Source: Actinomycetota bacterium (lineage in GTDB: Bacteria > Actinomycetota > Thermoleophilia > Gaiellales > Gaiellaceae). Taken from it: a stretch of DNA of 7,961 nt. Both the position numbers and the translations under genes were made by a program. Location: positions 1 to 7,961 of the forward strand of contig VAXA01000170.1 of the NCBI GenBank assembly GCA_005883365.1. Reading direction: 5' to 3'. The notes under the pieces are model-generated. The model was not told the origin of the DNA. It was given only the letters and a program-made list of their open reading frames with translations, and made no database searches. Positions 1 through 6,406 of this stretch are shown here, piece after piece (the first letter of the stretch is position 1; every line of letters starts with the position of its first letter).

Positions 1-1
1 C

Positions 2-418
2 ATCGTCATCCTCGTGCACCGGTTCCGGCGGGTCTTCGCCCGGCCGACGCAACAGCCGTACCTCGTCTTCTTCCGCTCCGACCCGATCGCCCGCGATCCG
101 CGGCTGCTGGCTGCGGCGGAGGGGGCGGTCGCCGCGGACGCGCGTGCACTCGAGGAGTACCGCGCCGGCCGCACGGTGCACCCCTTGCTGCCGTTCCGCG
201 ACTGGGAGGCGTGCCGGCCCGCGCTCGAGCGGGTCGGCGCCGTCTATGTCGCAGGCGCCCGGGACGCCGCCGCGGTGCGGCAGCTCGGCTTCGTCCCAAT
301 CGGCGGCATCGGCGCAGCCATCCAGATGGCCCGCGGCCACCGTGGCCAGGACGCACGCATCGGCTTCCTCCTCGCGCCGCCGTACTTCCCGCTCCGCGTC
401 GCCTCAACCTGGCCGTAG
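2..418 (+). CDS. LarA-like (DUF2088, nickel-dependent lactate racemase family) protein, C-terminal part
   Basis: The reading frame is already open at the window edge and ends at TAG 416-418, so only about 138 C-terminal residues are present. The stretch with GAVYVAG, then AAAVRQLGFVPIGGI, then AIQMARG and GQDARIGFLLAPP resembles the end of LarA/DUF2088 proteins. In that family a 'G-F-x-P' segment is followed by a helix and then a strand running into a proline-rich end. LarA-type enzymes racemise lactate or related 2-hydroxyacids with a nickel-pincer cofactor. The cofactor-binding N-terminal half is outside the window, so activity and substrate cannot be judged. A GTG at 14 could be read as a start, but the frame is open upstream and the protein would be far too short. 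The gene converges on the RES toxin gene and their 3' ends overlap by 15 bases. The family call rests on motif memory only. Confidence 0.6.
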   Translation: MVILVHRFRRVFARPTQQPYLVFFRSDPIARDPRLLAAAEGAVAADARALEEYRAGRTVHPLLPFRDWEACRPALERVGAVYVAGARDAAAVRQLGFVPIGGIGAAIQMARGHRGQDARIGFLLAPPYFPLRVASTWP

Positions 419-961
419 CCCAAGCGCTTCGGCTGCAGCGCCCACCTCCTCGTCCTCGACCGTGAGCGTGCGGCCAGAGACGAGCCGGAGAGCGGCGGCG
501 GCGCGATCGAACAGCGTCACGTTCAGCCACTGCGCCTCGAACGTCGACCACCAGCGGAGACCCGCCGCGTCCGGGTGCCGCCCGTAGAGGTCCCGCGCCT
601 GGGGCTGTGTCAATTCCCGGGCGCGCGTCGCGACGCGGGACGGCCGGAGCCGCTCGCGCCGCAGCACCGCCGGGTCGTCGAGATCGACGAGCTCCGCGCC
701 CTCGGCGAGCTCCAGCTCGGCGAGAGCGAGCGGGAGGCCGCGCCGCAGGAGCAGGGCCGGCAGCAGGCGCTGCCCGCGGAAGCGCGCAAGCTGCTCCACG
801 ATGCACGAGAGGGGCCGCTCGGAGACGTAGAGGCAGCCGTACAGGTCGACGTTGTCGTGACGGCCGTCGCCCTGGTAGGGGCGCGGGAACCAGAGGGCGC
901 CGTCGAGGCGATCGGCGCGGCGGGCGCGCTCGTTCCAGGCGAAGCAGCGGTAGAGGATCAC
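404..961 (-). CDS. RES-domain toxin (MbcT/ParT-like NAD-consuming)
   Basis: The product is 185 aa, the usual size for single-domain RES toxins. The residues that name the family are visible: Arg near the N-terminus (YRCF, R5), Glu in CIVEQLARF (E56) and Ser in LRWWSTF (S139). Also present are Tyr45 in the GCLYVSE strand and a W-L-N-V-T segment (145-149). Family members are toxins that consume NAD+ (MbcT of Mycobacterium is an NAD+ phosphorylase) or modify a host protein using NAD+ (ParT). Which reaction applies here is not visible. The start chosen is GTG 961-959, which overlaps the antitoxin TGA as GTGA. It has no Shine-Dalgarno sequence and the protein begins VILYRCF as expected, so translation is probably coupled to the antitoxin. 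An open frame runs further upstream, but it is an arginine/proline-rich shadow of the antitoxin gene. The 3' end overlaps the convergent LarA-like gene. Confidence 0.88.
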   Translation of the reverse strand: MILYRCFAWNERARRADRLDGALWFPRPYQGDGRHDNVDLYGCLYVSERPLSCIVEQLARFRGQRLLPALLLRRGLPLALAELELAEGAELVDLDDPAVLRRERLRPSRVATRARELTQPQARDLYGRHPDAAGLRWWSTFEAQWLNVTLFDRAAAALRLVSGRTLTVEDEEVGAAAEALGLRPG

Positions 962-1290
962 GCGAAAACGTCCGAGCGCTCGGCTCGGATGGCGCGCATC
1001 AGCTCCTCGGTGCGTCCCGCGCGGATGAGGTCGATCGGGCGCCGGTCGCCGAGGAACGGGTTGAGGCCGAAGAGCCAGGCGAGCGCGGCCTCGCGCTCGT
1101 AGAGGCGGAGGAGGTTGGCCCACACGAGCTCGAGCAGATCGACCTTCTCCGCATTCAGCGGATCGATGCCGGAGCCTCGCAGCCACCGCGTGACCTGCGC
1201 CCGGCTGACGCCGAGCATGTCGGCGAGCCGCGCTGCCGAGCCGACGTCGATCCGGAGGGCGTCCACCTTTGCTGCGATCGCAACCGGCAT
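958..1290 (-). CDS. Xre/MbcA/ParS-type antitoxin of the RES toxin
   Basis: The product is 110 aa. Residues 17-40 form a helix-turn-helix (SAARLADMLGVSRAQVTRWL), the likely DNA-binding part. Residues 60-103 match the toxin-binding tail of the MbcA/Xre family: a helix, AWLFGLNP (71-78), LGDRRPIDLI (80-89), then GRTEELMRAI (92-101). In this family the antitoxin occludes the toxin's NAD site and, with toxin, represses its own promoter. The ATG at 1290-1288 was chosen because the family N-terminus begins here and a well-placed -10/-35 pair sits directly in front of it. A longer frame up to 1383 would read through the operator. The gene comes first in the operon, before the toxin, with a 4-base overlap. 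Autoregulation is supported by the double dyad at 1304-1339. Confidence 0.88.
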   Translation of the reverse strand: MPVAIAAKVDALRIDVGSAARLADMLGVSRAQVTRWLRGSGIDPLNAEKVDLLELVWANLLRLYEREAALAWLFGLNPFLGDRRPIDLIRAGRTEELMRAIRAERSDVFA

Positions 1291-1296
1291 GAGGCA

Positions 1297-1325
1297 ACCA
1301 TAACGCAACAACTTCTGTTGCGCAA
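1297..1325 (-). promoter_or_regulatory. Leaderless promoter of the toxin-antitoxin operon
   Basis: Read on the minus strand, TTGCGC (1325-1320) and TATGGT (1302-1297) are separated by 17 bases. The -10 box ends 6 bases before the antitoxin ATG. Transcription would therefore start at or within a base of the ATG, giving a leaderless mRNA, which is common in actinobacteria. No Shine-Dalgarno sequence is present. The -35 box and spacer lie inside the dyad operator, so a bound repressor would block RNA polymerase. The promoter is predicted by pattern only. Confidence 0.6.
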
Positions 1326-1339
1326 CACTACTTGTTGCG
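1304..1339. promoter_or_regulatory. Double inverted-repeat operator, probable antitoxin binding site
   Basis: Two copies of CGCAACA-N5-TGTTGCG lie in tandem, at 1304-1322 and 1321-1339. They share the central CG, so the arms of the whole 36-base block are also symmetric about 1321/1322. The four half-sites are exact. Adjacent dyads are 17 bases apart centre to centre. The block covers the -35 box and spacer of the toxin-antitoxin promoter. This is the arrangement expected for cooperative binding of two dimers of the HTH antitoxin or of the toxin-antitoxin complex. Binding is inferred; the symmetry is directly visible. Confidence 0.75.
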
Positions 1340-1384
1340 CCAGCCGCGGAGTCGAGGCGGGCCTGGGATCGCCGGATCCACACC

Positions 1385-1390
1385 TACAAT
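1385..1390 (+). promoter_or_regulatory. Probable -10 box of the tRNA-Leu promoter
   Basis: TACAAT lies 8 bases upstream of the mature tRNA 5' end at 1399, so transcription would begin almost at the tRNA itself. No convincing -35 box is visible 16-18 bases upstream. The endonuclease gene just after the tRNA has no promoter of its own in view and is probably transcribed from here. Confidence 0.5.
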
Positions 1391-1398
1391 GGACGCAG

Positions 1399-1482
1399 GC
1401 GGCGGTGGCGGAACTGGTATACGCGATGGCCTCAAAAGCCATTGCCCTCCGGGGCATGTGGGTTCGATTCCCACCCGCCGCA
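1399..1482 (+). tRNA. tRNA-Leu (anticodon CAA)
   Basis: All arms pair. The acceptor stem is GCGGCGG (1399-1405) with CCGCCGC (1475-1481), followed by discriminator A1482. The D stem is GCG/CGC (1408-1410/1422-1424), with the GG pair in its loop. The anticodon stem is ATGGC/GCCAT (1426-1430/1438-1442) around loop CTCAAAA, giving anticodon CAA (1433-1435), which reads UUG. A long variable arm, TGCCC/GGGCA (1443-1447/1452-1456), marks a class II tRNA, as expected for leucine. The T stem is GTGGG/CCCAC (1458-1462/1470-1474) with loop TTCGATT. The 3' CCA is not encoded: the next bases are TCC. There is no intron. The molecule is followed after four bases by the start codon of the endonuclease-like gene. 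Confidence 0.96.
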
Positions 1483-1486
1483 TCCG

Positions 1487-2215
1487 ATGCGCACCGCAGA
1501 TGAGCGTCGCCTCGTCGACTTCGTCGCCGGGCTCGGAGGCAATGCGTCTGAGGTGGCGCGCCTCACGGGCATCCCTCGTAGCACGATCCGCGATTGGCTT
1601 GCCCGGCCTCCCTTCGACGATCGACCGCACGGAGCGTCCGATGCGAATCCCAATGTGCCAGCCGCCGAGTATGCGTATCTCCTCGGGATGTACCTCGGCG
1701 ACGGCGTCATCTCGCACGCACGTGGCCGTTGCTACCGCCTTCGGATCACCACCGACGCGTCGTATCCGGGTGTGATTGCGGAATGCTCAACAGCCATGCA
1801 GGCTGTCGTCCCGCACAACCGGGTATCGGTTCGTCGTCGCACTGGTGAGCGGGCTGTGGAGATCTCTGCCTACTCGAACGCGTGGCCGCGCCTCTTCCCG
1901 CAGCATGGCCCCGGCAAGAAGCACGAGCGTCGGATCGTTCTCGCGGAATGGCAGGAAGCGATCGTCCGTCAACACCCACGGCTCTTCCTCCGAGGATTGC
2001 TCCACGCCGACGGCTGCCGAGTGCTCAACCGCGTGAACGGGAAGAGCTACACGCGCTACTTCTTCACACAGGTCTCTCAAGACATCCGGGACATCTTCTG
2101 CCGAACGTGCGACCAACTCGGCATCGTCACCACGTCCCGTAGCCGCAAGACGGTCTCGGTGGCGCGTGCCTCGCGCGTCGCGCTGATCGATTCGTTCGTC
2201 GGCGCGAAGGCATGA
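1487..2215 (+). CDS. Free-standing HTH plus LAGLIDADG homing-endonuclease-like protein
   Basis: The product is 242 aa. Residues 9-40 form a helix-turn-helix (ASEVARLTGIPRSTIRDWL). Two LAGLIDADG-type helices follow: YLLGMYLGDGVI (64-75, acid D72) and FLRGLLHADG (167-176, acid D175). A single chain with two such motifs can form a complete monomeric endonuclease. The middle (QHGPGKKH, then IVLAEWQEAIV) and the end (RYFFTQVSQDIRDIFCRTCDQLGI) resemble a family I recall as common in actinobacteria and often annotated as a regulator or hypothetical protein. No intein splicing blocks or host-protein parts are present. ATG 1487 was chosen because it follows the tRNA and precedes the HTH; the frame also runs back into the tRNA (TTG 1442), but that peptide is a tRNA shadow. 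There is no room for a separate Shine-Dalgarno sequence. The gene looks less GC-rich than its neighbours. Endonuclease activity is inferred; a DNA-binding regulator is the alternative. Confidence 0.8.
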   Translation: MRTADERRLVDFVAGLGGNASEVARLTGIPRSTIRDWLARPPFDDRPHGASDANPNVPAAEYAYLLGMYLGDGVISHARGRCYRLRITTDASYPGVIAECSTAMQAVVPHNRVSVRRRTGERAVEISAYSNAWPRLFPQHGPGKKHERRIVLAEWQEAIVRQHPRLFLRGLLHADGCRVLNRVNGKSYTRYFFTQVSQDIRDIFCRTCDQLGIVTTSRSRKTVSVARASRVALIDSFVGAKA

Positions 2216-2235
2216 AACGGTAGGACTTACGCGTA

Positions 2236-3223
<988 letters not shown>

Positions 3224-3227
<4 letters not shown>

Positions 3228-4699
3228 CCGGTCCCTGGAACAGCGTGCGCCTGGGGCGGCGGCGCCGTTTCACCTCCCTCGGCCAGCACCGAGCCGAACT
3301 GCGCGACCTTGTCCGGCGCCTTGAGCCGTAGCCACAGGAGGTACGCGACCCCGAGCCCGAGCCAGCCGAGCGCGACCCAGATCGAGTAGCTGATCGGAGC
3401 GGGCGGGCGAGGCGTGATCGACCAGTAGATCGTCAGCCCGCAGACCACGATCGCGGCGATCGGCAGTACGAAGTCGAGCAGGACGTTGTAGGCAACCGCC
3501 GACGTCGCCCTCGTCCGCCAGAAGTACGTCATCCCGGCGAGCGCGACCAGGATGTACGTGGCGAGGATCCCGAAGGTCGCAGTCGTCGCCATGAAGGCGA
3601 AGTACGTGAACGGGTCGTTCCAGGTGCCGCGCGCGAGCCAGCTCACGAGGATCATGGTCAGCGCGAGCGAGGCGAGGATCGAGACCCACGGGGTCTTGAA
3701 GCGCGGGTGCGTCCACGCGAAGACCTTCGGCAGCCCGCCCTCCCGTCCCATCGCAAACGCCGTCCGGGAGACGAGCGCGGTGCCCGCGAGCGCGGCGACG
3801 AAAGCGTCGACGACTACGGCGATGTCGACGAGCGTCGCGAACCAGCTGCTGACGTACTTCGTCGCGAGGAAGTCGAGCGCTCCCGGGTTGCTCGCCCAGG
3901 CGCCCGCACCATCGACACCGAAGCCGACGGACATCGCCCAGGTGAGGAAGACGTAGAAGACGAGAGCGACAAGGACTGCCGACAGGATCGCCTTCGGAAT
4001 CATCTTGAGCGGCTCTGCGGACTCCTCCCCGAGCGCGGCCGCCGCCTCGAAGCCGATGAAACCGGTGAAGGCGAAGACCATCGCGTAGAAGAAGTCGTGG
4101 GCGCTGTGCGCGTGATGGAAGTTGAACGGCTGGAGCGTCACCCCCGAGGCGCCACCCTTGCCGAGGATCACGCAGGCGAGGATCACGAGCAGGAGGACCC
4201 CGAGCGTGGCGAAGAGGAGCTGCGTCCGCGTCGAGAGCCGGATGCCCAGCAGCGCGAAGACGCTCAGCAGCGCCACGAGGATCCAGAAGCACTGGAACCA
4301 GCTCAGGTCGAGCGAGGTGTGCACCGTCAGCACCGTCGAGAGGAAGAACGACGCGATGATGAGGACGAAGGAGATCCCGGCGGCGAAGCCCCACGAGTAG
4401 AGCCAGCCGCCGATGAAGCCCGCGTTGCAGTCGAGGCCCCGGGCGGTGAACGTGTAAAGGCCTCCTGCGCTCGCCATCCGCCGCGTGAAGCGGATGATCA
4501 CGGAGGCGAGGCAGAGCGAGCCTACGCCGGCGGTGAGGTAGACGAGCGGGACGGTGGCCCCCGCGAAGGCGGCGGCGCTGCTCGTGGCGAGCGAGCTCGC
4601 CATCACGAGGGCGAGCAGGGCGAGCGAGAGGCCGAAGGTCTCGCGCAAACCGAGAATGCCGCGGCGAAGGGATCCGACGCGGCCGAGCGATTCGAGCAT
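3224..4699 (-). CDS. APC-superfamily amino acid/amine permease
   Basis: The product is 491 aa, a normal length, with about twelve hydrophobic membrane segments between residues 25 and 465. The segment SAGGLYTF (77-84) at the start of the third helix and FIGFEAAAALGEES (214-227) in the sixth-helix region are typical of the amino acid-polyamine-organocation superfamily. These are inner-membrane proton symporters or exchangers. Substrate specificity cannot be read here. The ATG at 4699 has a strong Shine-Dalgarno, GGGAGG, five bases upstream (4710-4705). It lies 13 bases after the cyclase stop codon, so it is probably the last gene of the minus-strand operon, supplying substrate for the hydrolase and aldehyde dehydrogenases. 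Its TAG stop shares the palindrome CTAG (3224-3227) with the stop of the convergent phosphofructokinase. The frame is undamaged, unlike three of its neighbours. Confidence 0.9.
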
Positions 4700-4712
4700 C
4701 TTTCCCTCCCTG

Positions 4713-5351
4713 CTAGTCGGGGACGAAGGCGAGCACGCGCGCGGGCGCCCCGTTGGCCGCGCGCACCTTCAGCGGCGCGACGACGACCTGGGTCCGCGCC
4801 GGCAGAAGGCCGAGGTTGGTGAGGTTCTCGAGGATCATTCGACCTGCGCCGAGCCAGACCTTGTGCAGGTCGAAGGTCTCGGTGTCGACCGGATCGGCAG
4901 AAGGGCCATCGAAGCCGATCCCGACGATGCCGCGGTCGACGAGGGCACGCGATGCTTCGGCGTCCGGGTACGACCAGCCGGTCCAGTAGTCGTCACTCCT
5001 CCAGTTGCGGCCGTTGTCGGAGTAGAGAAAGAGCCAGTCGCCCCTCCGGAGGTCGGCGAGGAGCGGTTCGAGCTCGCTCTACCCGACCGGGCCCGGCTCG
5101 CGGCCGGAGAGGTCGAGCGTCACCGCGTCGGCTACGAGTGACTCGAGCGGGATCTCGTCGAGCGTGGCACCGTCGGCGATCTGGTGAGAGGGAAGATCGA
5201 CGTGGGTGCCGATGTGGTTGACCAGGCGGTACTCCGACATCGCGTAGCCGTCGCGCTCGACTCGCGCAATGTCGCGGAACGAGGGCGTCGGAAGCCCCGG
5301 ATACAGCGGCATGTCGTCTGCGTACGCGTGGCTCAGATCGACGATGCGCAC
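4713..5351 (-). pseudogene. Cyclase/kynurenine-formamidase-family hydrolase with an in-frame TAG
   Basis: From GTG 5351 the frame gives MRIVDLSHAYADDMPLYPG and the metal-binding signature HIGTHVDLPSH (residues 46-56) of the cyclase family, metal-dependent amidases/lactonases that include kynurenine formamidase (KynB). Codon 91 is TAG (5081-5079). After it the same frame continues without further stops to TAG 4715-4713 and gives family-like sequence: a LRRGDWLFLYSD strand, GIVGIGFDGPSADP, HKVWLGAGRMILENLTNL, then a C-terminal APARVLAFVPD. Read through, the product would be 212 aa, a normal length, so only one codon is wrong. CAG to TAG or GAG to TAG would each be a single-base change. The first 90 residues alone lack the C-terminal half and should not be active. 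The gene lies between the methyltransferase (33-base gap) and the permease (13-base gap), all on the minus strand. Nonsense mutation or sequence error cannot be told apart here. Confidence 0.8.
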
Positions 5352-5358
5352 GGCGACG

Positions 5359-5388
5359 AGTATGCACCGGAGCGCGGTCCGCGTTCAA
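5359..5388 (-). promoter_or_regulatory. Candidate leaderless promoter of the cyclase gene
   Basis: On the minus strand TTGAAC (5388-5383) and CATACT (5364-5359) are 18 bases apart, and the -10-like box ends 7 bases before the GTG start at 5351. No Shine-Dalgarno sequence precedes that GTG. The -35 box overlaps the TGA of the methyltransferase gene. This would let the cyclase and permease be expressed separately from the upstream genes. It is a pattern match only. Confidence 0.35.
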
Positions 5389-5873
5389 TCGGGCAGCCTG
5401 ACCGCGACGATCACGGCCATCTCGGGCCTGGCGAGGATCTCGGCTGCCGCGAGGCGCGGGTCGCGGAGGAGGAACTCGCGCACCTCGTCGCCTTCGACCG
5501 CACGTCCTGGGGTCATGTCGTCCTTGACGATGATGCCGCCCGGCTCGACGAGGGCCAGGATCGCCTCCCACTTCTCCTCCGTCACCGGCCGGAGCCCACC
5601 GTCGGCGAAGACGAGGCCGAACGGGCCGCGACCCCGTAGCACCTCGTAGACGTCTCCCTCGAGCGTCTCGACGTTCGGGAGGTCGCGCAGGCGCTCGCGC
5701 GCTGTGGCGGCCCGGTCCGGATCGAGCTCGACAGTGACGACCGAGCGCGCCGTCTCCCGCATCACGGCCGCCGTCTCGCCGAAGGCGGAGCCCATCTCTG
5801 CGACGTCCCGCCCGGTCGCGAGCGCGCGCAGGAGCGACTGCACCTCCGGAATCGCGGTGGCGCCGCCGGTCAG
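5385..5873 (-). CDS. SAM-dependent methyltransferase (O-methyltransferase-like)
   Basis: With the start used here the product is 162 aa. It has a class I Rossmann methyltransferase core: AEMGSAFGE (25-33) is the glycine-rich SAM loop, VTVELDP (46-52) carries the acidic residue (E49) that normally binds the SAM ribose, EGD (72-74) fits the adenine-binding position, and LVFADGG (87-93) is the next strand. It most resembles small O-methyltransferases of the 'predicted O-methyltransferase' group; the substrate is unknown. The start is uncertain. CTG 5873-5871 overlaps the previous stop as CTGA, matching the NTGA overlaps elsewhere in this run, but CTG is a rare start. GTG 5843 would leave 152 aa and still keep the SAM loop. 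The gene lies in a tight operon behind the barrel protein. The frame is open further upstream, but that part is a shadow of the barrel gene. Confidence 0.75.
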   Translation of the reverse strand: MTGGATAIPEVQSLLRALATGRDVAEMGSAFGETAAVMRETARSVVTVELDPDRAATARERLRDLPNVETLEGDVYEVLRGRGPFGLVFADGGLRPVTEEKWEAILALVEPGGIIVKDDMTPGRAVEGDEVREFLLRDPRLAAAEILARPEMAVIVAVRLPD

Positions 5874-6406
5874 AGAAGTTCCCGGTCGCGCACGATCACC
5901 GCGTCGACGCCGGCACGCTCGAGCTCCTCGACGTCCTCGTGCGTCGGTGACGGGAGCTCGGCGAGGACGAGCTTCCCGGCGGGAACCGCGGCGAGGAGCT
6001 CGTGCACCTGCTCGAGCGGCCCCGCGAGTACGACCAGCTCGGGGTCGAAGCGGTCGAGCACGGCGTCGAGCTGTTCCTCGTCCGTCACACGCAACGCAAC
6101 CTCGAAGGCCTCGAGCTCGAAGTGCCCCTGCTCGACCGAGCCGAGATCGGACGCGTCCTTCACGTCGACGATGCACGCGTCGGCACCGACCAGCCGCTCG
6201 GGCACCTCGAAACCCCAGAAGAAGACGATCGGCACGGAGACGGCTTCGCGAATGGCGGCGAGCCGGTCCTCCCCGCCACTGCGCACGAGAACGCCTTCTG
6301 CGCCGGCGGCCTGGGCTGCTCGCGCCGCCTCGGCGTCCTCAACCGTGGCGACGAACGAGATGCCGTCGCCTTCCGCGATCGCGTGACTCAGAAGACGATC
6401 GGTCAC
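5870..6406 (-). CDS. Compact TrpC-like beta/alpha-barrel protein, catalytic residues not conserved
   Basis: The product is 178 aa. Eight short hydrophobic strands can be picked out (about residues 18-22, 37-42, 58-64, 75-82, 101-107, 123-128, 145-150 and 168-173), each followed by a helix, so a complete but compact barrel is likely. The order and spacing follow indole-3-glycerol phosphate synthase: FEVALRVTDEEQL sits where TrpC has its strand-5 'EVH-DEEEL' stretch, ELVVLAGPL where it has 'IGINNRNL', KLVLAELPS where it has 'VVAESGI', and DAVIVRDREL where it has 'DAVLVGEAL'. The catalytic lysines, the Asn and the phosphate-binding glycines are replaced. TrpC is normally about 250-270 aa. It is therefore probably not a tryptophan enzyme, and its function is unknown. 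GTG 6406-6404 overlaps the stop of the short ALDH gene as GTGA, and its TGA overlaps the methyltransferase start. The homology is my reading, not a search result. Confidence 0.65.
   Translation of the reverse strand: MTDRLLSHAIAEGDGISFVATVEDAEAARAAQAAGAEGVLVRSGGEDRLAAIREAVSVPIVFFWGFEVPERLVGADACIVDVKDASDLGSVEQGHFELEAFEVALRVTDEEQLDAVLDRFDPELVVLAGPLEQVHELLAAVPAGKLVLAELPSPTHEDVEELERAGVDAVIVRDRELL

Noticed and set aside
6..806. Minus-strand open frame across the LarA-like gene and the toxin 3' end
   Set aside because: The translation is Arg/Pro/Ala-rich with no motif and conflicts with two better-supported genes.
575..1102. Plus-strand open frames opposite the toxin-antitoxin genes
   Set aside because: Low-complexity, charged translations that mirror the real minus-strand genes. 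GC-rich codon bias produces such shadows.
1304..1339. CRISPR-like repeats or transposon ends from the repeated TGTTGCG
   Set aside because: Repeats are 7 bases with 5-base spacers and sit exactly at a toxin-antitoxin promoter. An operator explains them better, and no transposase is nearby.
1399..1482. Intron or disruption of the tRNA by the homing-type gene
   Set aside because: All stems pair contiguously, including the variable arm. Nothing is inserted in the tRNA.
1442..1486. In-frame TTG start for the endonuclease-like gene inside the tRNA
   Set aside because: The extra 15 residues are just the translated tRNA arms and precede a good ATG at 1487. An open frame there is coincidental.
1487..2215. 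Intein
   Set aside because: No splicing blocks and no host-protein halves on either side; the gene has its own start and stop.
2216..2235. Terminator after the endonuclease-like gene
   Set aside because: The 20-base gap holds only a ribosome-binding site for phosphofructokinase and no hairpin.
3707..4822. Long plus-strand open frame opposite the permease
   Set aside because: It reads as an Arg/Glu/Asp-rich low-complexity protein, the antisense image of a membrane protein with strong GC bias.
5079..5081. Pyrrolysine or other recoded TAG
   Set aside because: The permease, phosphofructokinase, LarA-like gene and the cyclase itself all end in TAG in this window, and no recoding element is visible.
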